Shown: one piece after another, positions 1-11,905 of the stretch | Layout of the letters: each line of letters starts with the position of its first letter | Numbering within the stretch: the first letter of the stretch is position 1 | Assembly: GCA_024138025.1 (NCBI GenBank) | Contig: JAMXBD010001588.1 | Location: 124,001-188,000, forward strand | Length of the DNA stretch: 64,000 nt | DNA from: Combretum micranthum | Taxonomy: Eukaryota > Streptophyta > Magnoliopsida > Myrtales > Combretaceae | Direction: 5' to 3' | Notes under the pieces: model-generated | The model's database searches: none | Told to the model about the DNA's origin: nothing | The model's input: the letters and a program-made list of their open reading frames with translations, nothing else | Program-made: the position numbers and the translations under genes

Positions 1-1076
1 ATTTAATTATCACTACATTTATTAAAATTGGAGAATAAAAATAAGGGAGGATATAAAATATAAATGCGAACGAAAAGTAAAAGGACAAAACTTTGTTCAA
101 CTTCCACGTGTTGATTTCCGCTATTGGCTATGCATATTATTTTTATTAATTTATGTCGACAAGGCGTGCAAAATCCATGTGATTGTAGGGCCATTATTAA
201 AATGACGTACCTCAGGGGATGGGATGCTTACGCATAGCTGATGTCTGATGAGATGACCGATTATTTCACTTTCAATCTTTGAAAAATATATTATTTTTTA
301 AATATCAAGAGTGTTAGATAAATTTTATTAAAATATATAATTGATTTTAAAATTTAGATATTAAATTATTGATTTAAAAAATGTATATATTTAATTATAT
401 ATTTTATCAAAATTCAAGTATTATTTTTAACATAATTTTTTTCTTTTTTAATTATTTTAACTTTGCATTTGATGAATTATTTCTATCATCTTAATACCTA
501 AAGCCACTTGTTTTACTTGTAATCACTACCGTCCATGGATTAGAATTCTTGTAAGTATAGCATATAAACAAAATTGAATAGTTATTTTGAATTTTTGATT
601 GTATTACCTTTATACTTACTTGGATAATAGTTGTATTTTTTGGTATGAAATACACATAAAATTAAATAATCATCATAAATGATTTATTTATATTATTTTT
701 TTGTATTTATTTTAGGGTAGTTGTATCGTTGGGACAGTCTGATATGTCACGGAATTCATCTTGGCCCTCAATCCTACTGTAGGAACTAGGAGGACGCTAA
801 AATTAATATGACAAGCTATCCGACAGAACATGAATTATTATGCTCGGAAATGCCCGGAGCTGCCTGTCTGTTTTGTCTTACTTTGATGATTTTAATATTA
901 TATTTTTATTAATTTTATATAGATATTTATTTAGATAATAATAATAATAATATTTTAGTAATAAATAAATTAAGCAAACATGATATAAATAATATAAATA
1001 TAAATTAGATATAAATATTATACTGATAAAAATAAAACAATTCAAATATCGAGATTTCATAAAAGGTAATGTATTG
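1..1076. other. AT-rich spacer, no gene seen
   Basis: Very AT-rich sequence with a slightly more balanced patch around 710-870. No open frame has recognisable protein similarity. I see no repeat with definable ends here. Confidence 0.6.
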
Positions 1077-1275
1077 AGTCTATTTGGATGGTCTATTTTT
1101 CATATGTATATATCTAAAAGATATCGGATTTGTATTTATATTTTATTTATAGTTGATCTATTTGATCTTTTCATTAGAATGTAATTTTTTTTTATTATAT
1201 CTATTTTTAATAAATATTTTATTAAAAAAAATTAAAAAAAATTGTATCTATTTAAAAAAGTTAAACAAAGAATAA
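1077..1275. mobile_element. MITE-like repeat, dispersed family copy 1
   Basis: Begins with GTCTATTTGGATGGTC and runs through TATC/TATTTTTA-rich sequence to AAAGTTAAACAAAG. The same vocabulary (a GTTTGTTTGG-like edge, TATCTATTTTTA phrases, then an inverted CAAACAAAC-like edge) recurs near 42.8, 45.8, 46.4, 47.3, 48.2, 51.7 and 54.9 kb. There is no coding capacity. The length (about 160-240 bp), AT content and imperfect inverted ends fit a MITE, but no clear target duplication was found for this copy. Confidence 0.4.
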
Positions 1276-2940
1276 TTGACTTTTATGTGGAAAGCTTTCT
1301 TATAAGTATATATGCCGTATATAAAATGTATCAGTCTCTCCGACTTTTGTATTTGAAGGATAGGTTGAAAATGATTAATTTTTTCTCTTTTCTTCACATA
1401 TTTCAAATTTTGTTTTCTCTGGTTGACATCGATAAAAATCCAAAAATCATGATGTGTACAATGTTAAACATATGCTACATAATTCATATATACTTTTTTT
1501 ATGTATACATGAAAAAACATATGTTCAAAATCGCTGTACAAACTTCTATATATGTAATTTATAATTTATATTGCATATTTGTTTGATTTTTACTAATAGT
1601 GTAATTTGGTTTATTGTATATATTGATATATTTAAATTTATAATATTAAACATATATATTGCAATTACATTTTTGTTTATATACTAATGATTTTTTTTTT
1701 AAATTCTTCAAGTACTTAACTAAAATGAACTTGATTATACGAAAGAATGTTATAAAACATTTAGTCATATTCATGCTACACTATTATTATTGTTGTCCTG
1801 GTTGTTATCCAAACCATGTAACAATTATCTAACTATTGTTACATGCGTGAAATAGTTATTCCCATAGGAGTGAGAGGAAATAACTATTCTCAATTGATAG
1901 AATAGATGTTATTGGTTGTTAGCCTTATCTTGTTTAAATTTGACAAATGGTGAAATATATTGACTAAAGTAAGAAATTCTAAAAAAAAAAAAAAATGGAA
2001 TTTGAATTGTTATCATTTATAACATCAAAGCACATAACATGCTAATTTTAATATCATACTGCATAAAAAAATTTGTCAGTAAATTTCTTTCATTGTCCTT
2101 CCTTAAATCTCCAAGACAATTATTGCAGATATAGTTTTCACCCATTTTCCCTCTTGAAGCTTTAAACCTTCATGTTCCTTTCCTTTCTTCTTGCCTAACG
2201 GAAGCTGCGCATTTTTCTTTTCTTCTACGGATGCACTTTAACTTCCTTCCATGCAGGTAGTGGGATGCTAAAGTCTTGTTGCTTTCCCTACTAATAGTTG
2301 ATATTTACTCTACTTAACTAACGGGATTTGTACTTATTTTGGTTTATAAATTACTAGAATCCTTACGAATTTGACACTTATTTGGTTTAATTGTTAACTT
2401 TAGTTCATTGTAGCTTTGGAGGAAAGTTAATAAAGGTTTGATAAAAAAGAAAACAGAATCAACAAATCAAGATATCGGAGGTCAATCATGCCCATACTTG
2501 TTTAAGTCATTGAATCCCTTTGAAGTCCATATCCGCGTATTAATAAGAAGAAACTTCAATGAGTAGAATTCACAGTTTCAAACCCATTCTAAATCACTGT
2601 CGCGGTTATGATATTTGAGACAGTTGTAATAGTTCTAACCATGACTTTATACTCGATCGTGGTTCTACTGTAACTATAGTCCTGTCTTACCCGCCAGTTT
2701 TCCTTTTCTTTTATTTGTTTTGAATTGGCCACGTTAGCAACAATCTTTCTTTTATAAAGTCTCTGTATTATGCTTTCAGAACCATCTGATCCATATTGTG
2801 CATGGAGATTATAGATCTTAACTAAATTTTTAGAGAGCTTTAGAGAGAGAAAGAAGAGTTTTGCTAGGGTTTTGTGAAGAACATGAAGGTTGATCAATTC
2901 AAGAGCTGAAGTGGATGTCAATTGCAAGGATTTCTACTCT
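1276..2940. other. AT-rich spacer with fold-back sequences
   Basis: Holds an open frame at 1242-1586 (+) of low-complexity, AT-driven composition that I do not regard as a gene. It also holds a cluster of inverted repeats at 1815-1888, annotated separately. From about 2590 to 2940 the sequence is less AT-rich and has GA-rich phrases (GAGAGAAAGAAG) that could be an old LTR or leader. No family could be named. Confidence 0.4.
1815..1888. repeat. Nested inverted repeats (possible MITE core)
   Basis: CATGTAACAAT at 1815-1825 is exactly complementary to ATTGTTACATG at 1835-1845, giving an 11-bp stem with a 9-nt loop. Directly after it, AATAGTTATTCC (about 1850) and GGAAATAACTATT (about 1875) form a second imperfect hairpin. 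Similar GGAATAGCTATTCC phrases occur near 9685 and 18020, so this is probably a fragment of a dispersed fold-back family. Confidence 0.45.
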
Positions 2941-4700
2941 TAATAGGTGTTTTTTTTTTTTTTTTTTTTTTACGTATTATCATGTGCTCCTTCTGAATTG
3001 ATGCTTAATTTCTATATTTTGATGGAGGAGTAGTTGATTTCACTTAGATTTTGTGGATTCAAACTGATTCATGTAGTTTCAATTAGTGATTTAATTGAAA
3101 TATTGTTGAATTCTTGAAATTGATAGCTTTGGCATAATGGTCTTGAATCTATATGAGTGCACAATATGAATTCATATCAGATTTCATTTGAAATATCTGA
3201 GCAATTAATGAGAATTGCTCATAACATCTAGTGAAAGATTGGTGAAATTCTTCCCCACTTGAATTGGTTTTGCATTGAATTTCTAATGTTAATGTAGTTC
3301 TAAGTTGTTAATGGTTAGGAAGTGATTCCAATTGTTAAACTTAGGATTAGAAGTTAATGATCTTGAGAGGGGCTTCAATACGTCTTTGAGAATTAGGCAG
3401 TTCAAGAGTTTAATAATGATGTTTTGGTGTTTTTAATGAAGCTACATGATAAGGTTGTTAGTGAAGCAAAGTCTAAGTTGATCCTTGTATCTTGAGATTT
3501 CTTTGTGAATTGATATATACTTCTTTGTATAGAAGTAGTTGACTATTAATTAAATACTAAAGCCTCATGTGATCTTGTCGGTTATATAATGGAAGAGAGT
3601 AGGTAGGATAGGTGCTAACTGATCCCTAAGGAACATGACCTATATTTGCTTTACATATTATATTGATAGGTGCACTTGCCTTTTGGACCGTAGTTGGAAA
3701 AAAAATTTAGAAGATAAATATTAAAACTTAGTCACAACTAAGTTTTTGGCGATGTTGCATGGGACTTATTTGGTTTATAAATTACTAGAGTCCTATCGTG
3801 ATGAATTCATTAGAAAAAGGATTCTTCGCATTAATGTCACGAAAAGTGGTAGAATTTTGGATAAGTCCAAACTTAAGATCCATGTTGACGTACCCTACTA
3901 TGTTTATGGGTGGGTCATGAAAACCATTCATTAAAATAGGCTAATTCATAAAATGTTTGATGTCAATCGTGGTAACCTTGAATATATCTTTAAGTACAAT
4001 ATTTATAGGGGAGTTGTCATCTATGAATGTCCTCTTTATTGGAAATTATTAAGTATTAAGTAAGCCTTTACATATAAAGGGCGGTTGTGATGTAGATTCT
4101 TTGAACACAAGTTTATGTCGGTGAAAAAGATAACATCCTCATGGGTCTATGCCATCCTCTATACGGTTTGCACTGTATTGCACTATACGTATAAACTTTC
4201 AGATATTTTCATAATGCTTTCTATTATTAATATCGATGTGGAAGCACATGTAAGAAATAATTAAGTGCGGAAGGTATAGAGAGAGAAGCATGCAAATATG
4301 CAATCTCAAAAAGTTCAAATACACTAGTAGCAAGTTGAGAAAATATGAAACATCATCCCTATAATTCTTGAATAGAGGCAAAGTGTTCTTTACTCTAAGT
4401 TTTGCTTGACTTTTGTGAAAGCAATTCAGTAAATACCATGATGCTTGCTTAATTTTTGAATCTATTAAATGAAGAGGAGTTTTCGGTATTTGTAAAATTT
4501 GACTACTAATGATGTTTATTGAATTTCTGACATTGGTAATTGAAATAATTCGTGTTAGTTGATGGATCGTGTCATCCCTTTCTCTTGAGCCAGAACAATA
4601 GGAAGCATGAACTCCATGAAGAAGGTTGAGTGTAGATGAGTCGGTCCAATATTCCCTCTTATAAGTATGCCATCCCAAATCTCCTTAGTCGTCCAAATTA
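2941..4700. other. Unassigned repeat-like region with short ORFs
   Basis: Starts with a long poly(T) run (about 2948-2971). It includes short open frames at 3746-3934 (+) and 4199-4678 (-) that match no family I recognise. The phrase TTTGGTTTATAAATTACTAG occurs at about 2339 and again at about 3769, hinting that 2.3-3.9 kb contains related repeat sequence. It could be a decayed LTR retroelement, but I see no PBS, polypurine tract or protein motif to support that. Confidence 0.3.
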
Positions 4701-5640
4701 ATGTGTTGATTTGATTTCTTAGACCTTATTACTTAGCTAATCCATGCCATTATTGAGTTTAAACCTATATTTCAAATTTAGTCCTATATACCCATTATCT
4801 CACAATAATAAATTTTCTTCATTTTAATAGTTTTTACTATCCTACATATCACATTCTTTGTTTTAAGAAAAAAAAAAACAAATTCCAGTAAATTAGAATG
4901 CGGATATAAAAAGTTTTCATCTATTATGCTGTGATGTATATTTTAATATAATTATGTTTCATCTCTTTATTTTGGATGCTGATTGTACATAAACACCTAA
5001 GTCAAAGTAGCGTTATCTGTAATTTTTCTTAGATTATATCTATCAAATTAATATACTATGTTCATCCTCTTTTAAAATGTGCTGTGACAAATAATTTTCC
5101 TTGAAAGACTATAAGTGTTGGTAAGGTAGTTACTTTAGTAAGTAGAAGTTTGACTAAATACGATATTTACTTATTTCAAGTTTCAAGTATAGAATTGATA
5201 AAACATTGATGTCATGTTTCGTTCATTGGAATTGAACAAGGTTGGGAAGGAATACAAATTCCTTTATATTTTTATTAGGGATGTTTTTGGAAAAAAAAAA
5301 AAAGATGTTTTGACAAAGAATGGTGATAATAGATGTTCACCATAAAAATAATATTGTTTTCTTATCACTTTCATGCATAAATTGGCAGTTGTATAGTAAA
5401 CATCTGTTATAAAATGATAAACTGCATGATTATGGATCAATTGTGGTTAAAAGAGTGAAAATCTGTAATTTTCATGCAACAATAGTAGATTTTGAGCTTG
5501 ATATCAAGTAAGTGAGACGCTGCACCACCATGTTGATCTTTAATCTGTGAGCAACAAAATTTCGAAACTATTAAATTAGGTCTTCGTTGAGTTGCCATCA
5601 ATAGGTCAGCATTGAACTATTCCGTTGATCATTAAGAATG
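4701..5640. other. AT-rich spacer, nothing recognised
   Basis: Low-complexity AT-rich sequence with poly(A) runs at about 4868 and 5290. No coding signal, inverted termini or repeats with clear edges were seen. Confidence 0.5.
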
Positions 5641-6180
5641 AGCCGTGTTATGGATGCTCGAGCTCACGACCTGAGCTCAACACATGACTAGAGGTACAAC
5701 AAGCAAAACCACCTGAACTCAACACAATGACCAAAGCTACTATACCAACCTCACTAGATCACCAAACTGAGCTGATAGAGTTCATAACAAATTAGAACGT
5801 GCAAGCTCAAGTTTAAAATGAGCTCATCTTACTCAGAAGAATGAGTTGGGCAGAGCATCTCATAAGCGAGTTGACCTTACCATAACTGATTTGAGAAACA
5901 TTTAGTTCTTTTCTTATTAGTGTCTAAGGTCGCTTTTTGGAACTATTAAGTAGTTTTCTTTTATTTTTGTAGTTAAGGTGTTCACTTCACTCCACCTTAT
6001 CACGTACACACTTTTCCTTTTCATTACACCTAGGAACAGAGAATCTAAACCCTATACACTATAAATATTCAGTGGTACTTGTACAGAATCAATAATTCAT
6101 TCCATCATGCACAATCCATATACCACCATTCACTCAATCATCCATTATTTCATTCCCTATAATCTATCCTTTCATATGTC
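5641..6180 (+). repeat. Possible LTR fragment with TATA-like box
   Basis: More GC-balanced than its surroundings, with many GAGCTC/CTGAGCTC-type words between 5655 and 5870. A CTATAAATA box near 6059 is followed by a CATTCCATCATG-type stretch, an arrangement common in plant LTR promoter/R regions. There are no paired LTR, TG/CA ends or primer site, so the assignment is tentative. Confidence 0.25.
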
Positions 6181-6293
6181 GGATAACTTCTGTAATACCT
6201 TTTGGTATTGTTTTCATAAGAAGGATAACTTCTGGAATACCTTCTGGTGTTATTTTCATAAGAAGGACAACTTCTAGAATACCTTCTGGTGTT
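6181..6293. repeat. 42-bp tandem repeat, about 2.7 copies
   Basis: Units at 6181-6222 and 6223-6264 and a partial unit at 6265-6293 share GGAxAACTTCTxxAATACCTT and TTTTCATAAGAA. A period of 42 is a multiple of three. On the minus strand each unit reads as an open 14-residue repeat (LMKITPEGIPEVIx-like). A TAG around 6276 separates it from the upstream copia frame. It sits exactly where the copia similarity ends. Confidence 0.75.
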
Positions 6294-7866
6294 CACTCAT
6301 TTTCACGTGATTTGATATTAAATCTTGCTTTCTTTCACTTGATTCATTATGTGTGTTTGGTTTAGCTTTTACAAACACGATTTTCTTAGATGTATTCGAA
6401 CTAGATCCATGCTCATAGCCTAAACCATGCTTTTTAAAAGACAATCTTGTGATGAGATCAACATTGTTAATTGCTTGTCACTTTCACTAAATTTATTGAA
6501 TGTATTCTTTATTAAATTAGATAACTCGTCTATTTTCACTTTCAACACTCTGGTTTCTTCCTTTAACAACCTATTATCTTTTCCTAGTTTTTCATTATCT
6601 ACATCCAACTTTTCAAGATCATGCTTTAGTATGTCATTTTCATCAACAAGTAAAGAATTTGTTTGTTTTAAAGCCTCATTTTCATTCTTAAGCGATTTTA
6701 CTTCATTATCATACTTAGTTATCTTTAAGTCAGCCTTTTTAAGTGCTTTTAGTAATTTTTTCATTTCAATAAGCATATCATCTTCAGTTATTTCATTGTC
6801 AGATTTAAAGTATACCTCAGAAGTACCCATGAGACAAAGTTTTGCTTCTTCTTCTTCTCCATCAGAATCTTCTGGACTACTTTCTATGTCATCCAAATCA
6901 CTCCATGTTGCTAACATTACTTGACTTCGCTTTTTGTATTGGTCCATTTTCTTTATCAAAGTGGGATACTCATATTTGATATGTCCTGGCCTTTTGCACT
7001 CATAACACTTGATTTCTCTCTTCTCCTTTTTCTTATCCTTTTCCTTGTATCCCTTTCCTGCATCATTCTTCTTATATTCAGTAGTTTTCTTAAAGTACTA
7101 AATTTCTTACCTCTTTGTTTCTTGAAGAAGGTTGAGCTTTTTGGCTAGAAGTGTTATGTCTTCTTCATCTTCATCTTCATCTTCACTATCATCCGATCCA
7201 GCTTGAATAACTTCCTTAGCTTTGAATGCAATCCCTTTGGTACTTCTTTCCTCTCCTTGTGTAGTTTTTTGTGGGATTCATAAGCTATTAACTTTTCTCT
7301 TAGTTGGTTAAGAGAAAGTTTGTTTAGATCATGTGCTTCTTCTATAGGAGTTTTCTTGCATCCCAAGTTGGTGGTAGGATTCTCAACATCTTCCTCACAA
7401 GATCAGGATCACTAATCACTTTACAAGTGATGCCCGCTCATTTGTAATTGTAGTGAACCTGTTAAATGCATTTGATAGATTCATCAGTTTTAAACTTAAA
7501 TAATTCATATTGTTGAAGTAAAGCATTAATTTTAGTTTCTTTAATTGTATTAGTTCCTTCATAAGTTTCAATTAATCTATCCCACATCTTCTTTGTTGTT
7601 CCACATGAAGATATTAAATAAAATTCTAAAATAGCAATAGTGGTTAACAACAAATTTTTAGCTTTGTTGTTCTTTTCAATGATCTTCTTCTCAGCATCTA
7701 TTAGGACTGAATTTCCATTCATTATAATCACATTGTCTCCAATGGAAATTACCTGCCAAGATCATAATCGTTAGCTTTTATATAAGTTTCCATACACATT
7801 CTCCAACAGAAAATTTGAACCATCAAAGAAAGGAGCACGGTTAATTGCTACATTGTTCTTAACCAT
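6294..7866 (-). pseudogene. Ty1/copia gag(-pol) N-terminal part, decayed
   Basis: The retrotransposon Gag would package element RNA in cytoplasmic particles. The frame starts at ATG 7866 and shows APFFDGSNF, then after a frameshift METYIKANDYDL, then KKMWDRLIETYEGT and ALLQQYE, then ISDPDLVRKML and LRILPPTW, all typical of copia Gag (UBN2-like). Next come a Lys/Glu-rich stretch and the zinc knuckle at 6966-7007. That reads CYECKRPGHIKYEY: the fourth zinc ligand, normally Cys, is Tyr. A long coiled-coil segment follows (6420-6850; LKNENEALKQT, LVDENDILKHDLEKL), then HGLGYEHGSS and FVKA phrases found before the protease/GAG-pre-integrase part of this family. At least three frameshifts and several stops (for example at 7099-7101) break it. 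Protease, integrase and RT are missing, because similarity ends at about 6294. Confidence 0.85.
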
Positions 7867-7900
7867 TTTTAAATGGATTACTCAAAGCAATAAAATGAGC

Positions 7901-7914
7901 CTGCTTTGATACTA
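7901..7914 (-). other. Primer-binding site, initiator tRNA-Met type (mutated)
   Basis: On the minus strand, two bases inside the LTR end (ACCAACA), the sequence TAGTATCAAAGCAG matches the plant initiator-tRNA primer site TGGTATCAGAGC except for two G-to-A changes. Its position between LTR and gag start fixes the element's orientation. Confidence 0.75.
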
Positions 7915-7916
7915 AT

Positions 7917-9508
7917 TGTTGGTCCCAAAAAATAATCAAGAAGGGGGTTGAATTGATTATTTAAAAAAAATTTCTTTTAAAAATTCCCTTTAAGTTTTAA
8001 ACATGATAACAATATATCAATTAAACGAATTAACAATAAAAATTCCGAAAAATAAAAGATGACGAAAAAAGAATCAGGCAGCTGTTTATAGTGGTTCCGC
8101 CTTGTGCGTCAGTCTTTTCCAGCTCCGAGGGGATCCCATTATCCTACAGGTTTTGTTCCACTATATCTAATAAGTTCAAATTATAAGCTTGTACATTCTC
8201 TCTGCTTGATTCTCACAGCTATCCTCTAGCTACAACCGATCTACAGAGTCTAAACTTGTAACTTAACTATCAAAAGAGAAGGCAACAACAAGTTCCTTCT
8301 ATACAAAATAAAATATCTAAATCAAAGAGCCAAATAATGAAAGCTAAGAGATCAGCTTGCTATATAAGATGTTATTAAAAATCTGGATGAAATGAAACTT
8401 ATCGATTTTATTCTGTGTTTGATTCTGTATCTTTTTGTAAAGGAGAGCACTTTTTTGTTTGCTGCGTGTAGATGATATATTTGATACTGATACTTTTCTT
8501 TGTCTTCCTCAGTTATACTACTTTTTGTCTAACATTTAGAAAATAAATATCAAATCCCAAAAATCTGGTATATAATCTGTTGTGCTTTATCTTGATTTGA
8601 AATTTGAAGACTATCCTTTCCTTCCAACGGTTATTTGATAATAATATCCAGCTTCTGTTTTCTTCATGAATCAAATTTGACACGATATGATCATAACAAA
8701 TGGATAAGCTTAGCTTGATCTTCGTAGACTTTCAAATCTAATTGCATATCTCCCATTAAGCCAAATCAGTTGTGGATAAGCTTTGAAAATAACTAACTGC
8801 ATATATTTCCTCCAACATGATTTGCTTCAAATATCCAACTAAGTTCTGATTTATCTTTCAAGTGATCTGATCTTCTTCATATATCTCTTATTGATATTTC
8901 TTTATTGAACATGATCTCATTTTCTATCAAGATAACGTTTATCCTTCTTCTTGTTTTTTTTTCGTAAAAATTCATATAATATGAAAGATTCTTGTCTTGG
9001 TCATGGTACTTATAGACATGAATAAACATCTTGTCTTGAACTGAATAAAAATCTGATTTTGTCTTAAAACAAATTGTAGGGAGAGAAACAGAAAATCAAT
9101 ATAGATCCTCTTGGATATTATCCTTCTTTAGTGGAACAAATAAGTATATTACCCAAATATACTTATTATCTTGGAGCTAGGTCTTGAAAAAAATCTTTAT
9201 ATTTTTCTGAAAAAGTAGATGAACGGTAACTTCTAGTTGAAAATTCTTGTTTTGCAAAAGTCCCAGTGAAGGTTCTGGAAAAGGTTTCGGTTTTCTGGAA
9301 AAATGCTTCATCCTTAACTTAACATTCTGGAGAACATTCTATATACTCTTTATTCCTTGCAAAATCTTGATAATGTTGTTGCTTCTCTCAACTCTTATGT
9401 ATTCTTTCTTTATGATAAGTAAAGCATGTAAATCATCGATATACAATATCATTTACCCATTTATCTTGAACTCATCATGGTTCTTTAAAGTTTGTGAAAG
9501 GTTCTGTC

Positions 9509-9513
<5 letters not shown>
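7917..9513 (-). mobile_element. 5' LTR of the copia element (minus strand)
   Basis: In element orientation the LTR would start TGTTAGACAGAACC at 9513 and end TTGGGACCAACA at 7917, directly followed by the primer site. The inner end is well supported. The outer end rests only on the TGTTAG motif touching an (AC)n microsatellite. An alternative CCAACA at about 8813-8818 would give a 0.9-kb LTR. There is no second LTR in the window, so length cannot be verified. The open frame 9247-9546 (+) lies inside and is not a gene. Confidence 0.6.

Positions 9514-9538
<25 letters not shown>
9511..9538. repeat. (AC)14 microsatellite
   Basis: Uninterrupted AC dinucleotide run abutting the probable outer edge of the copia LTR. 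Confidence 0.95.
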
Positions 9539-9540
<2 letters not shown>

Positions 9541-9829
9541 CAATAAATTCTGCACACTGAATAACATCATTAGTTTTTGATTATTTTGTTATCATCAAAA
9601 CTTTATTAATAGAGAATCAATAGTTTTAACATAAAAGTGCGTGTCACTTATGTACAATCTTTTATAAACCAAACGAGAGAATAGCTATTCCATAATAATG
9701 AAACTAGAATACCAAATCCATTCCTATCAGCCAAACATAAATAAAGTTTATGTGGCGATTTTGATTTATCTCATCTATATTGCCATGTAATAACAGACTA
9801 GAAGCTAATCATGATAAATTAAACTTAAA

Positions 9830-10125
9830 ATGAAATTACAAATAACTCCTTTAAATCCTGACTTAAGTGAAGATATAACCCATAAACAATCAAATGTTAA
9901 AATAACCCTTAACTATAATAAATTGATGACATAAAATCACACTAATATTAAAGTTTAAAGGTCTTAAAGTATCATTTGATAAATTGATAGGATTTTTGCA
10001 CCAAGATCAAAGTTATTAGAGGGTCTTTTGCAATTTATGGAGGGTTATATGTCAATCCATTAAAGTTTAGAGTAGTAATTTATAATATTAAGATCAAAGT
10101 TTAGGGTATTATTTGTATTTTTCTC
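9830..10125. repeat. Imperfect fold-back repeat, CAAATAACTCC type
   Basis: The left edge reads AAATTACAAATAACTCCTTT. The right edge, inverted, reads ATACAAATAATACCCTAAAC. The interior repeats AAAGTTTAGGGT / AACCCTTAACT phrases in both orientations. It is non-coding and probably a non-autonomous dispersed repeat; no target duplication was established. Confidence 0.35.
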
Positions 10126-11089
10126 AAAAATTCTATTGACCATAGTGAAATAATATTTATATCAGAAATGCTTTCTTAACGAAATGGGAATCATAATAGT
10201 CGATATTGTGATTATTTTGCAAAGTGTTATACTCCAATTGCTAATTTTAATAAGGAGAATAATTAAATTCCAAATATGAATAAAAAAATTATTGGTAAAA
10301 GAAAGTCCGAACTGCTCAAATCATGATATCATGCATCTTAAATGGATAAAAAGTTTAATTAATCACCGTCGATTGTCATGATCTTGAAGGAATCCATCGT
10401 AGACAGCTACTTTTCTAAATTCAATGGACATTGTATAACGTGGCAGAAGCAGCATGTTCTCACATAGATGACCATAATGTCCAAACCAAATAATTTATTT
10501 ATGCTATCATATCACGCTAAAATTCAAAGCCCTACGGCCACACGACAATGACGCAAAATAATAGTTGTTGTTGTTCTGGAAGGTTTCTGTTTTCTTTCCA
10601 TATTCAAACTAATTTGGAGGAGATAGAAACATGGGTGTTGAAGGGGTCGGACAACGATCCCATCCCCACCCATCAAACGGTAAATTTTAATCAATCCAGA
10701 CTGAAAATTTTTGTTTTTTTCTTTATTTTTAATTTTTTGGGGTTCTATTAAAAAAGAAAGTTTTCAAACCGAATTGGGTTGATTAAAAAATTTGATCTGA
10801 GCTAAGACTACATTAAGAAAAAAAAAAAAAAACTGAACCAAACTATTTGAACATATATATATTGTGCTTGAAATAAATAACTAACAGAATAACACATTAG
10901 AGTATTGCGTTTTTTTTCTTATATTATATAAATATTAATCAAAACGTAAATTCAGGACTGCCTTCATCTTATTCTTTCTTTTCTTGAAAAAGTAAATAGA
11001 AAAATTTTATCTATTTATTTGTATTTTCTTTTATCTACAATTTACATTTCGTGCTTTAAAATAATTTCGAGGATTTGAAAAACGTCTAG
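10126..11089. other. AT-rich spacer
   Basis: No supported gene. A short open frame at 10548-10751 (+) runs into a T-rich tail and has no recognisable similarity. A moderately GC-richer patch at 10370-10560 is not explained. Confidence 0.45.
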
Positions 11090-11423
11090 CTCGTCAAATT
11101 TTTTCCTTGTGGAGGGTAGATTTTGATGCGTATTTTCTCACCAATTTAAATTTTTTCCTTGCGGAGGATAACTGCTGCCAAAGGATATGATCGAAGAGGT
11201 GGGCTAGAAGGCAGAGACAGGTGGTGGCGACGTTGTTGGATTAGGTACTAAGGAGGTACTTCGATAACCAGCTCGAACTCTAGCTAATTGTGCACCTCGG
11301 TGGAGGGATTGCCTTAATGGAATTACCTAGGTCGGCTTAGGAGGATCCTTTGGTTGGATATGCTTCTCGTATGAATGCCTCCTCTTGTTGTGACTCCTAC
11401 GGCTATGCAATCTCATGCTGAGG

Positions 11424-11428
11424 CTCTT
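11424..11428. repeat. Left target-site duplication CTCTT
   Basis: CTCTT directly precedes the TGATGG start of the 5' LTR and is repeated exactly at 12988-12992 after the 3' LTR. Confidence 0.85.
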
Positions 11429-11868
11429 TGATGGGGTGGAAGAAGAGATGGTAAATTCTTAAAATTAGGAAAGAAATTAATTGAAATTTATCTGTCTTTT
11501 TAATTATTTTAAAGTTTGTAAACTTTTAGAAAGTTTTCTTTATTTGTGGTCTATGGCATTTATTTCGTCATTTAAATATTTTTATATTTGTAGACCTTTT
11601 TAGAAAATTTCATTTTTGCCATATTTTAGATTTTTGCTATATATTGTAGGCCCTAAGGCAAATTAAGAAAGTCAGTAATCATTTCAAAAATACATAATTG
11701 AGTCATATTGCCCTTCTTTTACCCAAACTTTCGAATTTAATTATTATTTACGAATTTGGATTTGATTATCCAGGAATTCGCAAAATCAATGGGTAATTGA
11801 AATCACTTTCCACGTATTGTAAGAATCAACGGAATTGTGATATTTTCATCACATTGTTCGCTGCGTTA
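11429..11868 (+). repeat. 5' LTR of the mini element
   Basis: Starts TGATGGGGTGGAAGAAGAG and ends TGCGTTA; the 3' copy ends TGCGTCA, so the 5' terminus has a C-to-T change. It aligns along its length with 12591-12987, including AGATTTTTGCTATATATTG and the GAATTGTGATATTTTC block. Confidence 0.88.
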
Positions 11869-11871
11869 GTT

Positions 11872-11883
11872 TGGTATTAGAAC
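11872..11883 (+). other. Primer-binding site, tRNA-Met type (mutated)
   Basis: TGGTATTAGAAC, three bases after the 5' LTR, matches TGGTATCAGAGC with one C-to-T and one G-to-A change. Confidence 0.8.
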
Positions 11884-11905
11884 CACATTTGCTCATGAAA
11901 TTATC

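Noticed and set aside
1242..1586. 114-codon open frame
   Set aside because: Composition is explained by AT-rich low complexity; no family similarity or conserved copy.
4199..4678. 159-codon minus-strand frame as a gene
   Set aside because: No recognisable domain, no supporting splice or promoter context, and it lies in repeat-like sequence; left as unassigned.
6427..6924. Ser/Phe-rich open frame on the plus strand
   Set aside because: Antisense shadow of the Lys/Glu/Asp-rich coiled-coil region of the minus-strand gag.
6420..6959. Open frame of 179 codons as a stand-alone coiled-coil protein gene
   Set aside because: It continues the copia Gag frame from the zinc knuckle, begins at a TTG rather than ATG, and its coiled coil is the usual linker of this Gag-Pol family.
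9247..9546. 99-codon frame as a gene
   Set aside because: Lies within the copia LTR and ends in translated (AC)n repeat.
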